Below, one piece after another: positions 28,501-36,847 of a stretch of 64,000 nucleotides of DNA. Within the stretch, counting starts at the first letter, position 1, and each line of letters begins with the position of its first letter. The position numbers and the translations under genes were made by a program. Origin of the DNA: Chitinophaga pinensis (GTDB lineage: Bacteria > Bacteroidota > Bacteroidia > Chitinophagales > CAIOSU01); assembly GCA_945901065.1 (NCBI GenBank), contig CAMDKI010000001.1, positions 248,001 through 312,000 on the forward strand. The letters are read 5' to 3'. The notes beneath the pieces are model-generated. The model saw only the letters and a program-made list of their open reading frames with translations. It did no database searches and was not told the origin of the DNA.

Positions 28501-29661
28501 ATCCACTTTTGCCCAACCATCGTTCGATCCAAAACAAAGCGCATCGCGTTTGCTCATGGTACTTCTGAAGGTAAAGTTAGTATCTTCGGTAAGCACTAGG
28601 GTAAAGGTTCCTTGGGCCGCAGCTGTTGCGCCATCTACTACTAGGTAGTAGGTGCCAGGTAGGCACAAATAGTATGATACGGTTGATTGGCTACCGCAGC
28701 CATTATCGTTTGATGCTTCAACGTTGCAGTTGGTATCAAGTAGGTACAAGTAGCTATCAAACTGAGCACCATTGATACCGCACAAACTTGCGTTGATACC
28801 TATAGGACCATTTATAGTAAAGCTATAGAATACATCATTACCCGGGCTTGGCGTAAAGTTGTTGTTGTAGCAGCTATTGTTGTTAAAGTGCGTAATGGTA
28901 CTTCCTGAGGCCATGGTACCCAAATCAATTGCATCGGCACAACCGTTTCCTCTGGTGTATCTGAAGAACGTCTCGATACGTGGACGATAGAAATTGTTAG
29001 TGCAACCGCCGCCTACTACATACCCTTGATCGTACCACAAGCATGGCGAAATTAGCTGGTTGGTTGTTGAGTCTAAACGATAATTCAGTTGCGGCTGGTA
29101 AGGGTTCGCATTGCATCTTAAGTCGTCTTCTTCGCTAAACAAACAACCGAAAAGATTGACGCAACATACGTTGGTTTCAAAAGTACAGCGGTTTCCAGTG
29201 CTTCCGCATGCGGTGATGCCACTAATAATGGCAAAATCGGTAGGTACATCATCTTCCCAAGCATCTAATCGTATTGATACGTATTGTGCAACCGATGGGG
29301 TTAAATAGGTATGATTGTAAAGAACTGTATTGTAATCGGGTGAAAAGTCAGGACCACCATTCAGCATTGTTAAGTTTGCTTGGCGGCAGGTACCTCCTTG
29401 CCACGTAAGCCCGCTTACATTGGCATTGTCGTTTGCCCAAACGTAAAAGGTTAGTTCGTCATCCTCAAAGTTTGACAGGCCAAGACCACCGATATTTAGG
29501 TTTAAATCAGAGGCACTATTGCCGTTGTACTTTATCCTAACATCGCGCAAGCGAACTTGCAATTGGATAGGACCATCAACATAAGTTTGAGCAAACAGCC
29601 CTGTAACGTCAACAGCAAACAACAGGGCTGCCAACATTAAAATAAAGTTAATACGTTTCAT
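25528..29661 (-). CDS. SprB-repeat adhesin-like protein 3 with T9SS type B sorting domain
   Basis: At 1377 residues this is the longest of the three paralogs. Signal peptide, then the shared head (DGPIQLQVRLRDVRIKY, LTWQGGTC, FETNVCCVNLFGC, LNYRLDSTTN, YRPRIETFFRYTRG), PPC-like domain (HFNNNSCYNNNF, GNDVFYSFTIN, DSYLYLLDTNC), and eleven SprB repeats by my count (for example CFGSNDGWAKVDVIGG, CNGGSDGIITTITNGG). The end has SYSWSPADGLSCTDC and a T9SS type B sorting domain (PNAFSPNGDGRNDVW to SGTLVLLR). I chose the ATG at 29661 (MKRINFILML). Its head contains an extra insertion before the RPRIE segment relative to its paralogs. Confidence 0.92.
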   Translation of the reverse strand: MKRINFILMLAALLFAVDVTGLFAQTYVDGPIQLQVRLRDVRIKYNGNSASDLNLNIGGLGLSNFEDDELTFYVWANDNANVSGLTWQGGTCRQANLTMLNGGPDFSPDYNTVLYNHTYLTPSVAQYVSIRLDAWEDDVPTDFAIISGITACGSTGNRCTFETNVCCVNLFGCLFSEEDDLRCNANPYQPQLNYRLDSTTNQLISPCLWYDQGYVVGGGCTNNFYRPRIETFFRYTRGNGCADAIDLGTMASGSTITHFNNNSCYNNNFTPSPGNDVFYSFTINGPIGINASLCGINGAQFDSYLYLLDTNCNVEASNDNGCGSQSTVSYYLCLPGTYYLVVDGATAAAQGTFTLVLTEDTNFTFRSTMSKRDALCFGSNDGWAKVDVIGGFPPYTYQWTGGTGGTTTDSVYGLGPGTYYVEITDFKGCEIADTVTITEPTPLLLSLSSTNVQCSGYTDGTATVTPSGGTPPYTYLWITFPLQTTQTAVALGAGTYTVNVIDFNGCVNVDSVTINTTTQIILTTDTIRNVTCFGAADGYVNITLAGGNLPYTYNWSHGPTTEDVTSLSPGQYTVTVYDQDSCFVTSTYNITQPTLLVTDIIDTLNLSCNGGSDGIITTITNGGTPPYSYLWSNGRTNPNLLNVTAGTYTLTVTDAQNCTTTTTHTLNEPAPLNIIWTVQNPQCFGQTNGSIQLNVTGGTAPYNYSWTTADTTRDLNNLGEGVYGVLITDTNNCLYFDFAVLFTNARLEADVASVTNADCNGNSTGAITIDVVGGGGIYTYVWSNAAATGQNPTNLPAGPYGVTVTDQDGCADSTSTVITQPSTLVANITSTVDASCNGYSNGSISVDVTGGTQPYVYLWSNGTATEDLINLPAGSYQLSVTDAQNCQVSSLNTPVLEPAPLATILTGANPGCPGATNGSINLLVNGGTPPYTYNWSNGALTPNLSNVGSGTFTVVVTDTKGCTTSDTITLANSSALVANESISDLACFGQANGSITLNVTGGSVPYTYTWSPAVGNSNNITGLSGGQYDLTITDAQGCFATFSYQVNEPLELTLAISSTDITCFGDADAIATSTLVGGVPNYVYNWSNGQTSAAATGLGPGPISLTIVDGNNCSVTASTTVIGPAQLVGNVDSLFDVNCFDGNDASVYLSATGGRPGYIYSVQNNVFQPSPNFTGLDAGNYEALILDTNNCRVLVPFTISQPAAWEVFFEDPYVFISRGAQVALQPENNSLTGIVSYSWSPADGLSCTDCENPQASPLETTTYTLTATDTNGCIATEQIVVVIKNKFEIFFPNAFSPNGDGRNDVWAPIDFGSAGEIEIKVFNRWGEKVFESNDILKGWDGTYKGAVLTPETYLYYVKGTFLDGFEFNESGTLVLLR

Positions 29662-29801
29662 AGCAGGTTTTGTTGGCACTTTATCTTAGTACTGTTCAAG
29701 TCAACCAAAATGTCGGGGGCAACAACATTTTTTAGATTTTGACTACCTAATTTGGAAGGTAAGATACAAAGATGTATTGATTTTGCCAACACTACAGCAT
29801 G

Positions 29802-32126
29802 TTAGATTTTTATTTTATACTGCAACACGAAGTTTAATGGGGCTTCCATGCGTGCCGGGCGGTAAGAAATTTCGCTATTTAATGCGTTGTTAACAATCAA
29901 ACTCAGCTTGCCATACTTATTAAAACTGTAGCCCATGCGCAGGTTTAATAGCACGGCTCCATGGTCGTTTTGGGCACGGTACTCTTTTAGCCCAGGTATG
30001 TAGGCTACAAAAATATCATCCACTTTTTCTACTTTGCCGTAATAGCGAACATCAATACCCCAAATAAATTGCTTGTATTCAAGCTGGATATCGTTTTTAA
30101 TGGAATGCCTCATTCGGTATCTAAGCATAGGTTGTAACACATCTTCAGAAGATGAGCCTATACTTTTAAACAATTTACTCAAATAGCTACCGATGTTTTT
30201 CACATCTTCACCTTGGTTTAGGTCTACACCATAGGTGTATGTATAGCCACCTTGCCAGGTCACTAAAGTTTGTCCAATTTTCCCTTCGCCATAAACTGAT
30301 GCCTCGAAACCTGCAATGCGTGCACGGCTTACGTTGATGGATTTGAAACCGATGTAATCAATGGCTTCTGCTCCTTCTGGCAATACATCGGGCAAGTAAA
30401 CATCAAAGGTAAATTCGGTCATGTTCCAGTATTCCATCCAAAACAACGACAAGTCGGCATAACCTAGGAATTTGCCAATTTTGAATCCTTGCTTGATACC
30501 GATTTCTGAATTCAAGCCATACTCTGGCTGAAGGTCAGGGTTCGGGAAAATGTTGATACCTTCAAGGCTTTCATTAACATATCTTTCGGCAATACTCGGA
30601 AAGCGAAAACCTTGCCCAAAAGAGCCTCTCAGATAAGTTGTTTTGCCGGGTTGGTAGTTTATACCTGCCGAAACCACTGGGCGGCCATTGGTAAACGCAG
30701 TATCGAGTTTAAAATATTCGTACCTAAATCCGGCAACAAGGTTTACTCTGCCAAGCTTTTGATCCATTTGGGCGTAAGAAGATACGTTGTAGCCGTTGTG
30801 GTTGCCCAAATCTTCGTCGGTTAGGTTAAAACGTTGGGCTTGTATGCCAGCAGTGGTGGTTAGGCCAATGCGATATTTGCGCTGGAATTGGTACTCGGCT
30901 AAAAATTGGTCGGCAACAGGGTTGGCTGCTGTAAAGTATAGGTTTACGTGGTAATAGCGGAAACGAAGGGTATGCTTGTTGCCAAATTTATCGAAATAAG
31001 TAACCCAAGGGTCAATCATGATACTGCGCCTGCGCTGAGCACTTATGGTGCCGCGTTCTCGGTTTCCGTTGCTACCAAAAGGAACGTATGCTCCTGTTGC
31101 GGTGCTGTTCCAGAAGAAATAATCGCTCTCTTGGCTATCCATGAGGTTGGCCAAAATGCCATAAGATAAACCGGGTGCACTGTGTGGGCGATGACGATAC
31201 TGTAGCGTAAGGCGCGAAAAGCCAGAATCGAGCAGGCGAATAAAACCAGTGGTTTTGTTATAGTTTACGCCAAGGGATAGGTCATGGTCGCCAAAACGGT
31301 GCTTGGTACTGAACTGGCCTCCATAGCGCATGGGGTTGTTGGGGGCATCGGTCCACCAGGCATAGTCTTTGTTTCGTGGTTTTGCATATCCGTTGTAGTA
31401 TATCAAGGCCTCTGTTTCTGGCTTGTCTTTTGCGTAACCAGTGCGTACGTTTACCACACCGTTCAGCGCCGAAGCACCGTATAATGCCGATGCCGCCGAT
31501 TTGGTTACTTCTACTTGGTCTACAATTTCCAAAGGCACAAAATTCCAACGTATCTCGCCGCGGTCAACGCTCAAAAGCGGTAAGTCGTTTATCAAAAGCA
31601 AAACCCTACTACCGGCACCAAATTGGTAACCGCTACCGCCGCGTATAGTTATTTGGTTATCGAACATGGTAACTCCAGCCACTTTATCAATAGCTTCTGA
31701 TAGGGTAACACTGTTCGTATTGGTTATCAAATCTTTTTTGAGTACTTCTATACTTACGGTTTCTTCTACCAACCTGCGCTCGGTTTTGGTACCGCTCACC
31801 GTTACTACGTTTAGCTCCTCAGCACCTCCTAGCATCCGTATATCAAGAGTTACTGTTTCGCCTGCTTTAGTGCGTACTTCTTTGCTGGTTGGCTTAAAAC
31901 CGATAAAGCTAAACTGAACCTGAAAGTTTCCGGGTGCTACCTCTAGCGAGAATTTACCGTCAAGATCAGTAGCTGTTCCTGTTGAGTCGTTTACCATTAC
32001 AGTTACCCCAGGTAGGGTTTCTTTGGTCTTTGAATCGTACACGGTGCCTTGTATTGTTGCCGTTTGGGCAAAAACTAAAGAAGGTAAAAGGCACAATAGC
32101 AGAGTGAAAAGGTAAGCCTGTTTCAC
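29802..32126 (-). CDS. TonB-dependent receptor with carboxypeptidase-regulatory-like domain
   Basis: This 774-residue outer-membrane receptor has a signal peptide (ending SLVFAQ), a CarboxypepD_reg-like domain at about 22-105 (TIQGTVYDSKTKETLPGVTV, TATDLDGKFSLEVAPG), a plug at about 120-235 (ITIRGGSGYQFGAGSRVLLL, VEVTKSAASALYGASALNG) and a barrel ending in FVLQYKIKI. The translation starts at a GTG (32124-32126), which opens the signal peptide. The ligand is unknown. It lies just upstream of the adhesin trio, on the same strand but with a 140-base gap, so co-transcription is not shown. The plug resembles those of cobalamin/siderophore receptors. Confidence 0.92.
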   Translation of the reverse strand: MKQAYLFTLLLCLLPSLVFAQTATIQGTVYDSKTKETLPGVTVMVNDSTGTATDLDGKFSLEVAPGNFQVQFSFIGFKPTSKEVRTKAGETVTLDIRMLGGAEELNVVTVSGTKTERRLVEETVSIEVLKKDLITNTNSVTLSEAIDKVAGVTMFDNQITIRGGSGYQFGAGSRVLLLINDLPLLSVDRGEIRWNFVPLEIVDQVEVTKSAASALYGASALNGVVNVRTGYAKDKPETEALIYYNGYAKPRNKDYAWWTDAPNNPMRYGGQFSTKHRFGDHDLSLGVNYNKTTGFIRLLDSGFSRLTLQYRHRPHSAPGLSYGILANLMDSQESDYFFWNSTATGAYVPFGSNGNRERGTISAQRRRSIMIDPWVTYFDKFGNKHTLRFRYYHVNLYFTAANPVADQFLAEYQFQRKYRIGLTTTAGIQAQRFNLTDEDLGNHNGYNVSSYAQMDQKLGRVNLVAGFRYEYFKLDTAFTNGRPVVSAGINYQPGKTTYLRGSFGQGFRFPSIAERYVNESLEGINIFPNPDLQPEYGLNSEIGIKQGFKIGKFLGYADLSLFWMEYWNMTEFTFDVYLPDVLPEGAEAIDYIGFKSINVSRARIAGFEASVYGEGKIGQTLVTWQGGYTYTYGVDLNQGEDVKNIGSYLSKLFKSIGSSSEDVLQPMLRYRMRHSIKNDIQLEYKQFIWGIDVRYYGKVEKVDDIFVAYIPGLKEYRAQNDHGAVLLNLRMGYSFNKYGKLSLIVNNALNSEISYRPARMEAPLNFVLQYKIKI

Positions 32127-32402
32127 GGTTTAGGTTTTAGTTAGGCCCTTTGAAAAAGGGTGGAAATTTTTTTCGGTTGCGAAATTACTCAAACTTAAAG
32201 CACTATTAAAACGAAACAGGGTAACATTGGTTGCTTGTGGTGCGAAGTTTCTATTCAAACTATTGATACAATTAACTAATAGAAACTTTTAGTGTGTTGA
32301 AAGTTTCTTTGTTGGCGCTATTTCGATAGCTTAATGACGCTAAGAGGAGGGAAATATTGTATACGTGCTCGGTAAATTTTAAACTTCAAGCCGTAATTTT
32401 CT

Positions 32403-33938
32403 TTATTCTTGCTTTGCGGGTTCGGCTAGCAGTCTCCAATCCCATTTGTTTTTACCATTTCTTACTCTTAATGCAACCCCAAACTTTTCTTTTTCGGTTT
32501 GGTATAATACAGGCGAGTACCACATTTCGGCAATAACTCTTTCGGGCGTTATATCGAGTATGCCATACCCATGCTGTATAAAATCGGTAAAAACGTGGTG
32601 TGGGTTGGTGCTCATGCTTATTTTACGCACCAGTTCGGCTGCTGGCTTGGGTGCACCTTGTTCATCAAAGTTGCCACGGCTAATGCTTGTGGTAAGTATT
32701 TCAACGCCCACTGAGCCTTGGCCTGTGCGTCGCTTATATTTCTTTCGGTTGTGTGGCTCTGGCGCAAGGTTCATGGCAAAAGTCATGTGCATATCGCCGC
32801 TAACAACTACCAGATTGTTTATTTGGCTATCGGCAAAGTACTGAAGCAAAGCTGAGCGCTCCTCGTCATATCCGTCAAAGCTACTCGTATCGAAAAAAGT
32901 ACCATCGCCAGGTAAGCCCAAAAATTTGGGTATGCCTTTGCTGTACCAGCCACCTACCATTTTTTGGCTGCCTATAAATTTCCAGGTGGCTGTAGAACTT
33001 AAAACGGCTTGTTTTAGCCATTCCAGTTGCTGCTTGCCCAAAAAGGTACGGCCGGTTCCTTCCTTTACTTCGTAGCTGTCCATATCCAGCATAAACAAAT
33101 CGAACAACCCCCCGAACGAGAACTGCCTGTATATTCGGTAAGGTTCTTCGAGGGTAACTTCGCGTATGGGCAAGTATTCAAAGAAGGCTTGTTTAGCTTG
33201 TTTATCTATTTCGGGGTGCCTTACTTCAATATCGTGGTTGTCCCAAATGGCTACCCAGGTTTGCTGCTGGCGAGCAAATCGCAGGTCGGGGTCAGTAAGG
33301 TAATAGCGGTGGCGCTCTCTGAAAGTTGCCAAATCATTAGGTGCCAATGGATAGGGCAAAGGCACACGCAATTGTTCTTCTTTGTCCACAAAATCGTAGA
33401 TGTAGTCGCCAAGGTGCACCAGCAAATCAATATCGTCTCTTTCGCCGAGCCTACGGTAGGCATTGAAAAAACCGGAGTATATGCTGCTGCAGCTTAAACT
33501 TGCAAACCTAAAATGCGCAGCGCCAGTGGCAGGTGCCGTTTTGGCACGGCCAGTAGCGGAGTAGTTTCCATCGGGCGAAATAAAGCGGTAATAGTATTTG
33601 GTGCCTGGTTGTAAATTATCCGCATCAACTTTTACCGTCCAGTCTTTGGTGCTGGTAGCTTCGGTTGCGCCGCTATTTACAATATTGTTGAACAAAGGGT
33701 CGAGGGCCATTTCCCATTTTACAGCTATGCTATTTTGGTTTTGGGAAGGGCTTATGCGGGTCCAAATAATCACCCGATCAGTAAGAGGGTCGCCCGATGC
33801 TACGCCAAACAAAAACGGCGCATGGGCGGTGTCATGATACATATTGGCCGCCAAAGTAGTGGTTGACGGCAATTCGTTTTGCGCCACTACTGGCCATGCT
33901 AGTAGTACCCAAAACGATATGGCAAGCCAAGTTTTCAA
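32403..33938 (-). CDS. PhoD-like alkaline phosphatase / phosphodiesterase
   Basis: This 511-residue secreted metal-dependent phosphatase has a signal peptide (KTWLAISFWVLLAWPVVAQ), an N-terminal PhoD domain (APFLFGVASGDPLTDRVIIW, PGTKYYYRF) and the metallophosphoesterase core: CSSIYSGFFNAYRRLG, LLVHLGDYIYDF, AIWDNHDIEVRHP and VVSGDMHMTFAM. Such enzymes hydrolyse phosphate esters and are often induced by phosphate limitation. The start codon is TTG (33936-33938), and it overlaps the upstream gene's TGA by one codon-length (TTGA), indicating coupling to the unknown gene before it. Confidence 0.92.
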   Translation of the reverse strand: MKTWLAISFWVLLAWPVVAQNELPSTTTLAANMYHDTAHAPFLFGVASGDPLTDRVIIWTRISPSQNQNSIAVKWEMALDPLFNNIVNSGATEATSTKDWTVKVDADNLQPGTKYYYRFISPDGNYSATGRAKTAPATGAAHFRFASLSCSSIYSGFFNAYRRLGERDDIDLLVHLGDYIYDFVDKEEQLRVPLPYPLAPNDLATFRERHRYYLTDPDLRFARQQQTWVAIWDNHDIEVRHPEIDKQAKQAFFEYLPIREVTLEEPYRIYRQFSFGGLFDLFMLDMDSYEVKEGTGRTFLGKQQLEWLKQAVLSSTATWKFIGSQKMVGGWYSKGIPKFLGLPGDGTFFDTSSFDGYDEERSALLQYFADSQINNLVVVSGDMHMTFAMNLAPEPHNRKKYKRRTGQGSVGVEILTTSISRGNFDEQGAPKPAAELVRKISMSTNPHHVFTDFIQHGYGILDITPERVIAEMWYSPVLYQTEKEKFGVALRVRNGKNKWDWRLLAEPAKQE

Positions 33939-34672
33939 TCTTCGCGATGCTTAAAGTATATCTCGTCGATAAACAGCTTTTCGCGTTCTACAATATAATC
34001 TACCATTTTATCCTTTGTTTTATCATTATATTGGCTAAACAAGCCAAGGCCTTTTTGCATAATGTTTAGGCCCATTTTTATACCGTCAATCTCGTCTTTG
34101 GTGTAAAGCTTGGTTTTGCTCTCCATTTTTTTGATTACGTCTTGCATAATCTCAACGGTTTTAGAGAGCAAGCGGGTATCGGCCATGGAGCGGAATAGGC
34201 GGCCCACATCTAAGGCAAACGAATCGAGCTGGTGGCGGGGCAATTTGCTAAGGCAGTGTATAAACTGGTCGTCGGTGAGCGGCACACTAAACCCTGCATC
34301 TTTTGCGGCGCGAGCCATAGTATGCTCAAAATTCTTGGCCGCTGTAAATGCCTCCAACGATACGATACCCGTTTTTAGGGCAGCTGGCAACATGGTGCCA
34401 AACTTAAATATAGCTGCAGTAAGGTTTCCCAAAATACCCCATACTTTGGCTGGTTGGTGTATGTAGCTTTGCAAATGGGCAAATGCCGCATCTAGTTCAT
34501 GCCGTCTAGCTGGTTCAGGGTATATGCTTTCCAAAAAAAACTCCCTGATGTCGTCTACCATTTGCTCAGTAATTCCTTCTGGCAATGGCTTAAACTCGGT
34601 GAGCTTTGTGTAATTGTACCTATCGGCAATTATGAATCGGTATTTATCAATAAGGTGGTCTTCAAGTTTCAT
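33935..34672 (-). CDS. Unknown 245-residue protein, coupled upstream of the PhoD-like gene
   Basis: A soluble, helix-rich protein with no signal peptide. I do not recognise the family. Visible features: a charged N-terminus (MKLEDHLIDKYRFIIADRY), a central hydrophobic stretch (VWGILGNLTAAIFKFGTMLP) and a helical C-terminus (TKDEIDGIKMGLNIMQKGLG). Its stop overlaps the start of the PhoD-like gene (ATGA-type overlap with a TTG start), so the two are probably one operon with this gene first. The gene content is typical of a conserved Bacteroidota hypothetical. Confidence 0.75.
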   Translation of the reverse strand: MKLEDHLIDKYRFIIADRYNYTKLTEFKPLPEGITEQMVDDIREFFLESIYPEPARRHELDAAFAHLQSYIHQPAKVWGILGNLTAAIFKFGTMLPAALKTGIVSLEAFTAAKNFEHTMARAAKDAGFSVPLTDDQFIHCLSKLPRHQLDSFALDVGRLFRSMADTRLLSKTVEIMQDVIKKMESKTKLYTKDEIDGIKMGLNIMQKGLGLFSQYNDKTKDKMVDYIVEREKLFIDEIYFKHRED

Positions 34673-34738
34673 AATCCCTGTATAACAAATAGCCGTTAAA
34701 ATGCGCTCTCTTTAATTTGAGTGTATAACACTCGAAGT

Positions 34739-36508
34739 TCAATTTACGTTGTAAATTTCCGCTATTTCTTTGCTGTATTTCTCAATTACCACTTTCCGTT
34801 TCACTTTCATGGTTGGGGTCAACTCGCCCCCGTCAATCGACCATTCGTTGGGCATCAGTTTAAAGCGTTTTACTTGCTCTACGTGGCTAAAGTCTTTGTT
34901 AAACCCTTCTATCTCGTCTTTAAATAATTTGTAAATGGCAGGGTCTTTAAGCAATTCTTCGTTACTCTTGTTAGTGTCCAAATTTTGGCGCTTCGCCCAA
35001 TCAATTACCGAAGGGAAGTTGGCAATAACTAACGCTGATACGAATTTTTCATTTTCGCCAATTACCATTATCTGCTCAATGTAAGGGCTCTCCTTCAATT
35101 TGTTTTCAATAACCTGTGGCGCAACATATTTGCCACCGCTGGTTTTAAACAGTTCTTTTATTCTATCGGTAATTTTCAAGTACTTGCCATCAATAAACTC
35201 GCCTACGTCGCCAGTGTGCAACCATCCATCTCTAATGGTTTCGGCAGTTATGTCGGGGCGCTTATAATAGCCCATCATAATATTCGGTCCGCGAGCCAAT
35301 ATTTCTTTGGTTGTTGGGTCAAGTTTTACTTCAACACCCGGTATTACTTGGCCTACGGTGCCCAAGCAAAACTCGCCATCTTCAAACCTATCAACGGTAA
35401 GTACTGGTGAGGTTTCTGTTTGGCCATATCCTTGCCTTACGCGTATGCCAGCAGCGCCAAACACCTTGGCCAAGCGCGTTTGTAATGCCGCTGCCCCAGT
35501 AACTATACCCACTAGCTCGCCACCTAATGCAGCTTGCCACTTGGTAAAAATTAATTTGCGGGCAATGGCCAGTTGTAAATTGTAAAACACGCCATTATTG
35601 CCCCTGTCGTCATACTTCAAACCTAGGTTGAGTGCCCAAAAAAACAATGTTTTCTTGAAGCCGGTAAGGCCGTGGCCTGTAGATACTATTTTGTCGTAAA
35701 CCTTCTCCAATAAACGAGGTACAGTGGTAAAGAAATGCGGTTTTACCTCTTTCAAGTTGTCAGCAATGGTCTCCATGCTTTCGGCATAGTAAATTGATGA
35801 ACCTTTGTAGAAATAAGTGTAAGTAACGGTGCGCTCAAAAATGTGACACAGCGGCAAAAAGCTTAATGCCCTGTGTTCGTTGCTGAGCGGCAAGGTACCA
35901 CTAACGCCCAAAACATTGCTCACAATATTGTTGTGCGATAACATAACCCCTTTGGGTACACCGGTAGTGCCCGATGTGTAAATAATGGTTGCCAGTTCGT
36001 CTGCTTTTACGTTGGCTGCGCGGGCATCAACGGCAGCCTGGTTGCTGTTATCGTCAAGCGCCAAAAAGTCGTTGTAGTGTTTGGCGCCGGGCACCACATC
36101 AAAGCTGTATATTTCTTGCAACGAAGGCACCTCGCCACTTATACCCCTTACCTTTTTGTACAAACCGTGGTCTGATACGAAGGCTAGTTTTACTTCCGCA
36201 TCGTTGAATATGAATTTATATTCACCTTCGCTGATGGTAGGGTATACCGGAACGGTTACCGCACCAATGCCCAAAATACCTAGGTCAACAAAATTCCACT
36301 CCGGGCGGTTGTTGGCTACTAAGGCAATTTTGTCGCCGGGCTGTATACCTAGTTTCAACAATACACGGCTCACCTTTGCCGCATTATCCAACACATCTTG
36401 GGTGCTATATTTTTTCCACTCACCGTTTATCTTAGCTGCTATAGCATCGGGTTGGCTATAATGTTTTAGTTGGTAGGACAGTAGGTCAATCAGGCGTTTA
36501 ACTTCCAT
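34739..36508 (-). CDS. Long-chain fatty acid--CoA ligase (AMP-forming)
   Basis: This 589-residue AMP-binding enzyme activates long-chain fatty acids to acyl-CoA. Motifs in order: IIYTSGTTGVPKGVMLSHNN (P-loop), YTYFYKGSSIYYAES, VRQGYGQTETSPVLT (A5), GWLHTGDVGEFIDGKYLKIT (A7) and KELFKTSGGKYVAPQVIENK (A8/A10 region). No membrane segment is obvious; the type is like FadD/AMP-binding ligases of Bacteroidota. I chose the ATG at 36508 (MEVKRLIDLL). A perfect -7 element is found 28 bases upstream. Precise chain-length preference is not visible. Confidence 0.93.
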   Translation of the reverse strand: MEVKRLIDLLSYQLKHYSQPDAIAAKINGEWKKYSTQDVLDNAAKVSRVLLKLGIQPGDKIALVANNRPEWNFVDLGILGIGAVTVPVYPTISEGEYKFIFNDAEVKLAFVSDHGLYKKVRGISGEVPSLQEIYSFDVVPGAKHYNDFLALDDNSNQAAVDARAANVKADELATIIYTSGTTGVPKGVMLSHNNIVSNVLGVSGTLPLSNEHRALSFLPLCHIFERTVTYTYFYKGSSIYYAESMETIADNLKEVKPHFFTTVPRLLEKVYDKIVSTGHGLTGFKKTLFFWALNLGLKYDDRGNNGVFYNLQLAIARKLIFTKWQAALGGELVGIVTGAAALQTRLAKVFGAAGIRVRQGYGQTETSPVLTVDRFEDGEFCLGTVGQVIPGVEVKLDPTTKEILARGPNIMMGYYKRPDITAETIRDGWLHTGDVGEFIDGKYLKITDRIKELFKTSGGKYVAPQVIENKLKESPYIEQIMVIGENEKFVSALVIANFPSVIDWAKRQNLDTNKSNEELLKDPAIYKLFKDEIEGFNKDFSHVEQVKRFKLMPNEWSIDGGELTPTMKVKRKVVIEKYSKEIAEIYNVN

Positions 36509-36535
36509 AGTTATAAGCGGGTTTTGTGCGAGGTT

Positions 36536-36543
36536 CAAAAATA
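36536..36543 (-). promoter_or_regulatory. Bacteroidota -7 promoter element of the acyl-CoA ligase gene
   Basis: TATTTTTG on the minus strand matches TAnnTTTG and is 28 bases ahead of the start. The rest of the 339-base divergent gap (36509-36847) is AT-rich with no gene or other element that I can identify. Confidence 0.55.
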
Positions 36544-36847
36544 GGGTATTTGACTGAAACGCGTATATTGTTTTTAGGTTCTAACTTGTTTATGAAATTT
36601 TTCGCTTGCAAATGGTTGCATGGTGCTTTTTATTTTTGGTTTTTAAACGATTCCTGAATATAGTTGATTAATGCCTTTACAAAGCATTTGGTCGTTATGG
36701 TTGATAATGATTGTGATGCTCTTTAAGCGGCGGATAAATGGAATGGTGTTTAATAATTTACGATGTTAGAGGTACGATTGTGTTTTTCTGCCAACATGGC
36801 CAAGATTTCTGCTAAGCGCTTATATTAATGCTATTTTTACGGAGTAT

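Noticed and set aside
19210-29308. Plus-strand ORFs opposite the three adhesins
   Set aside because: They recur at the same relative place in each SprB repeat (reading of the antisense), so they follow from the repeats and not from real genes.
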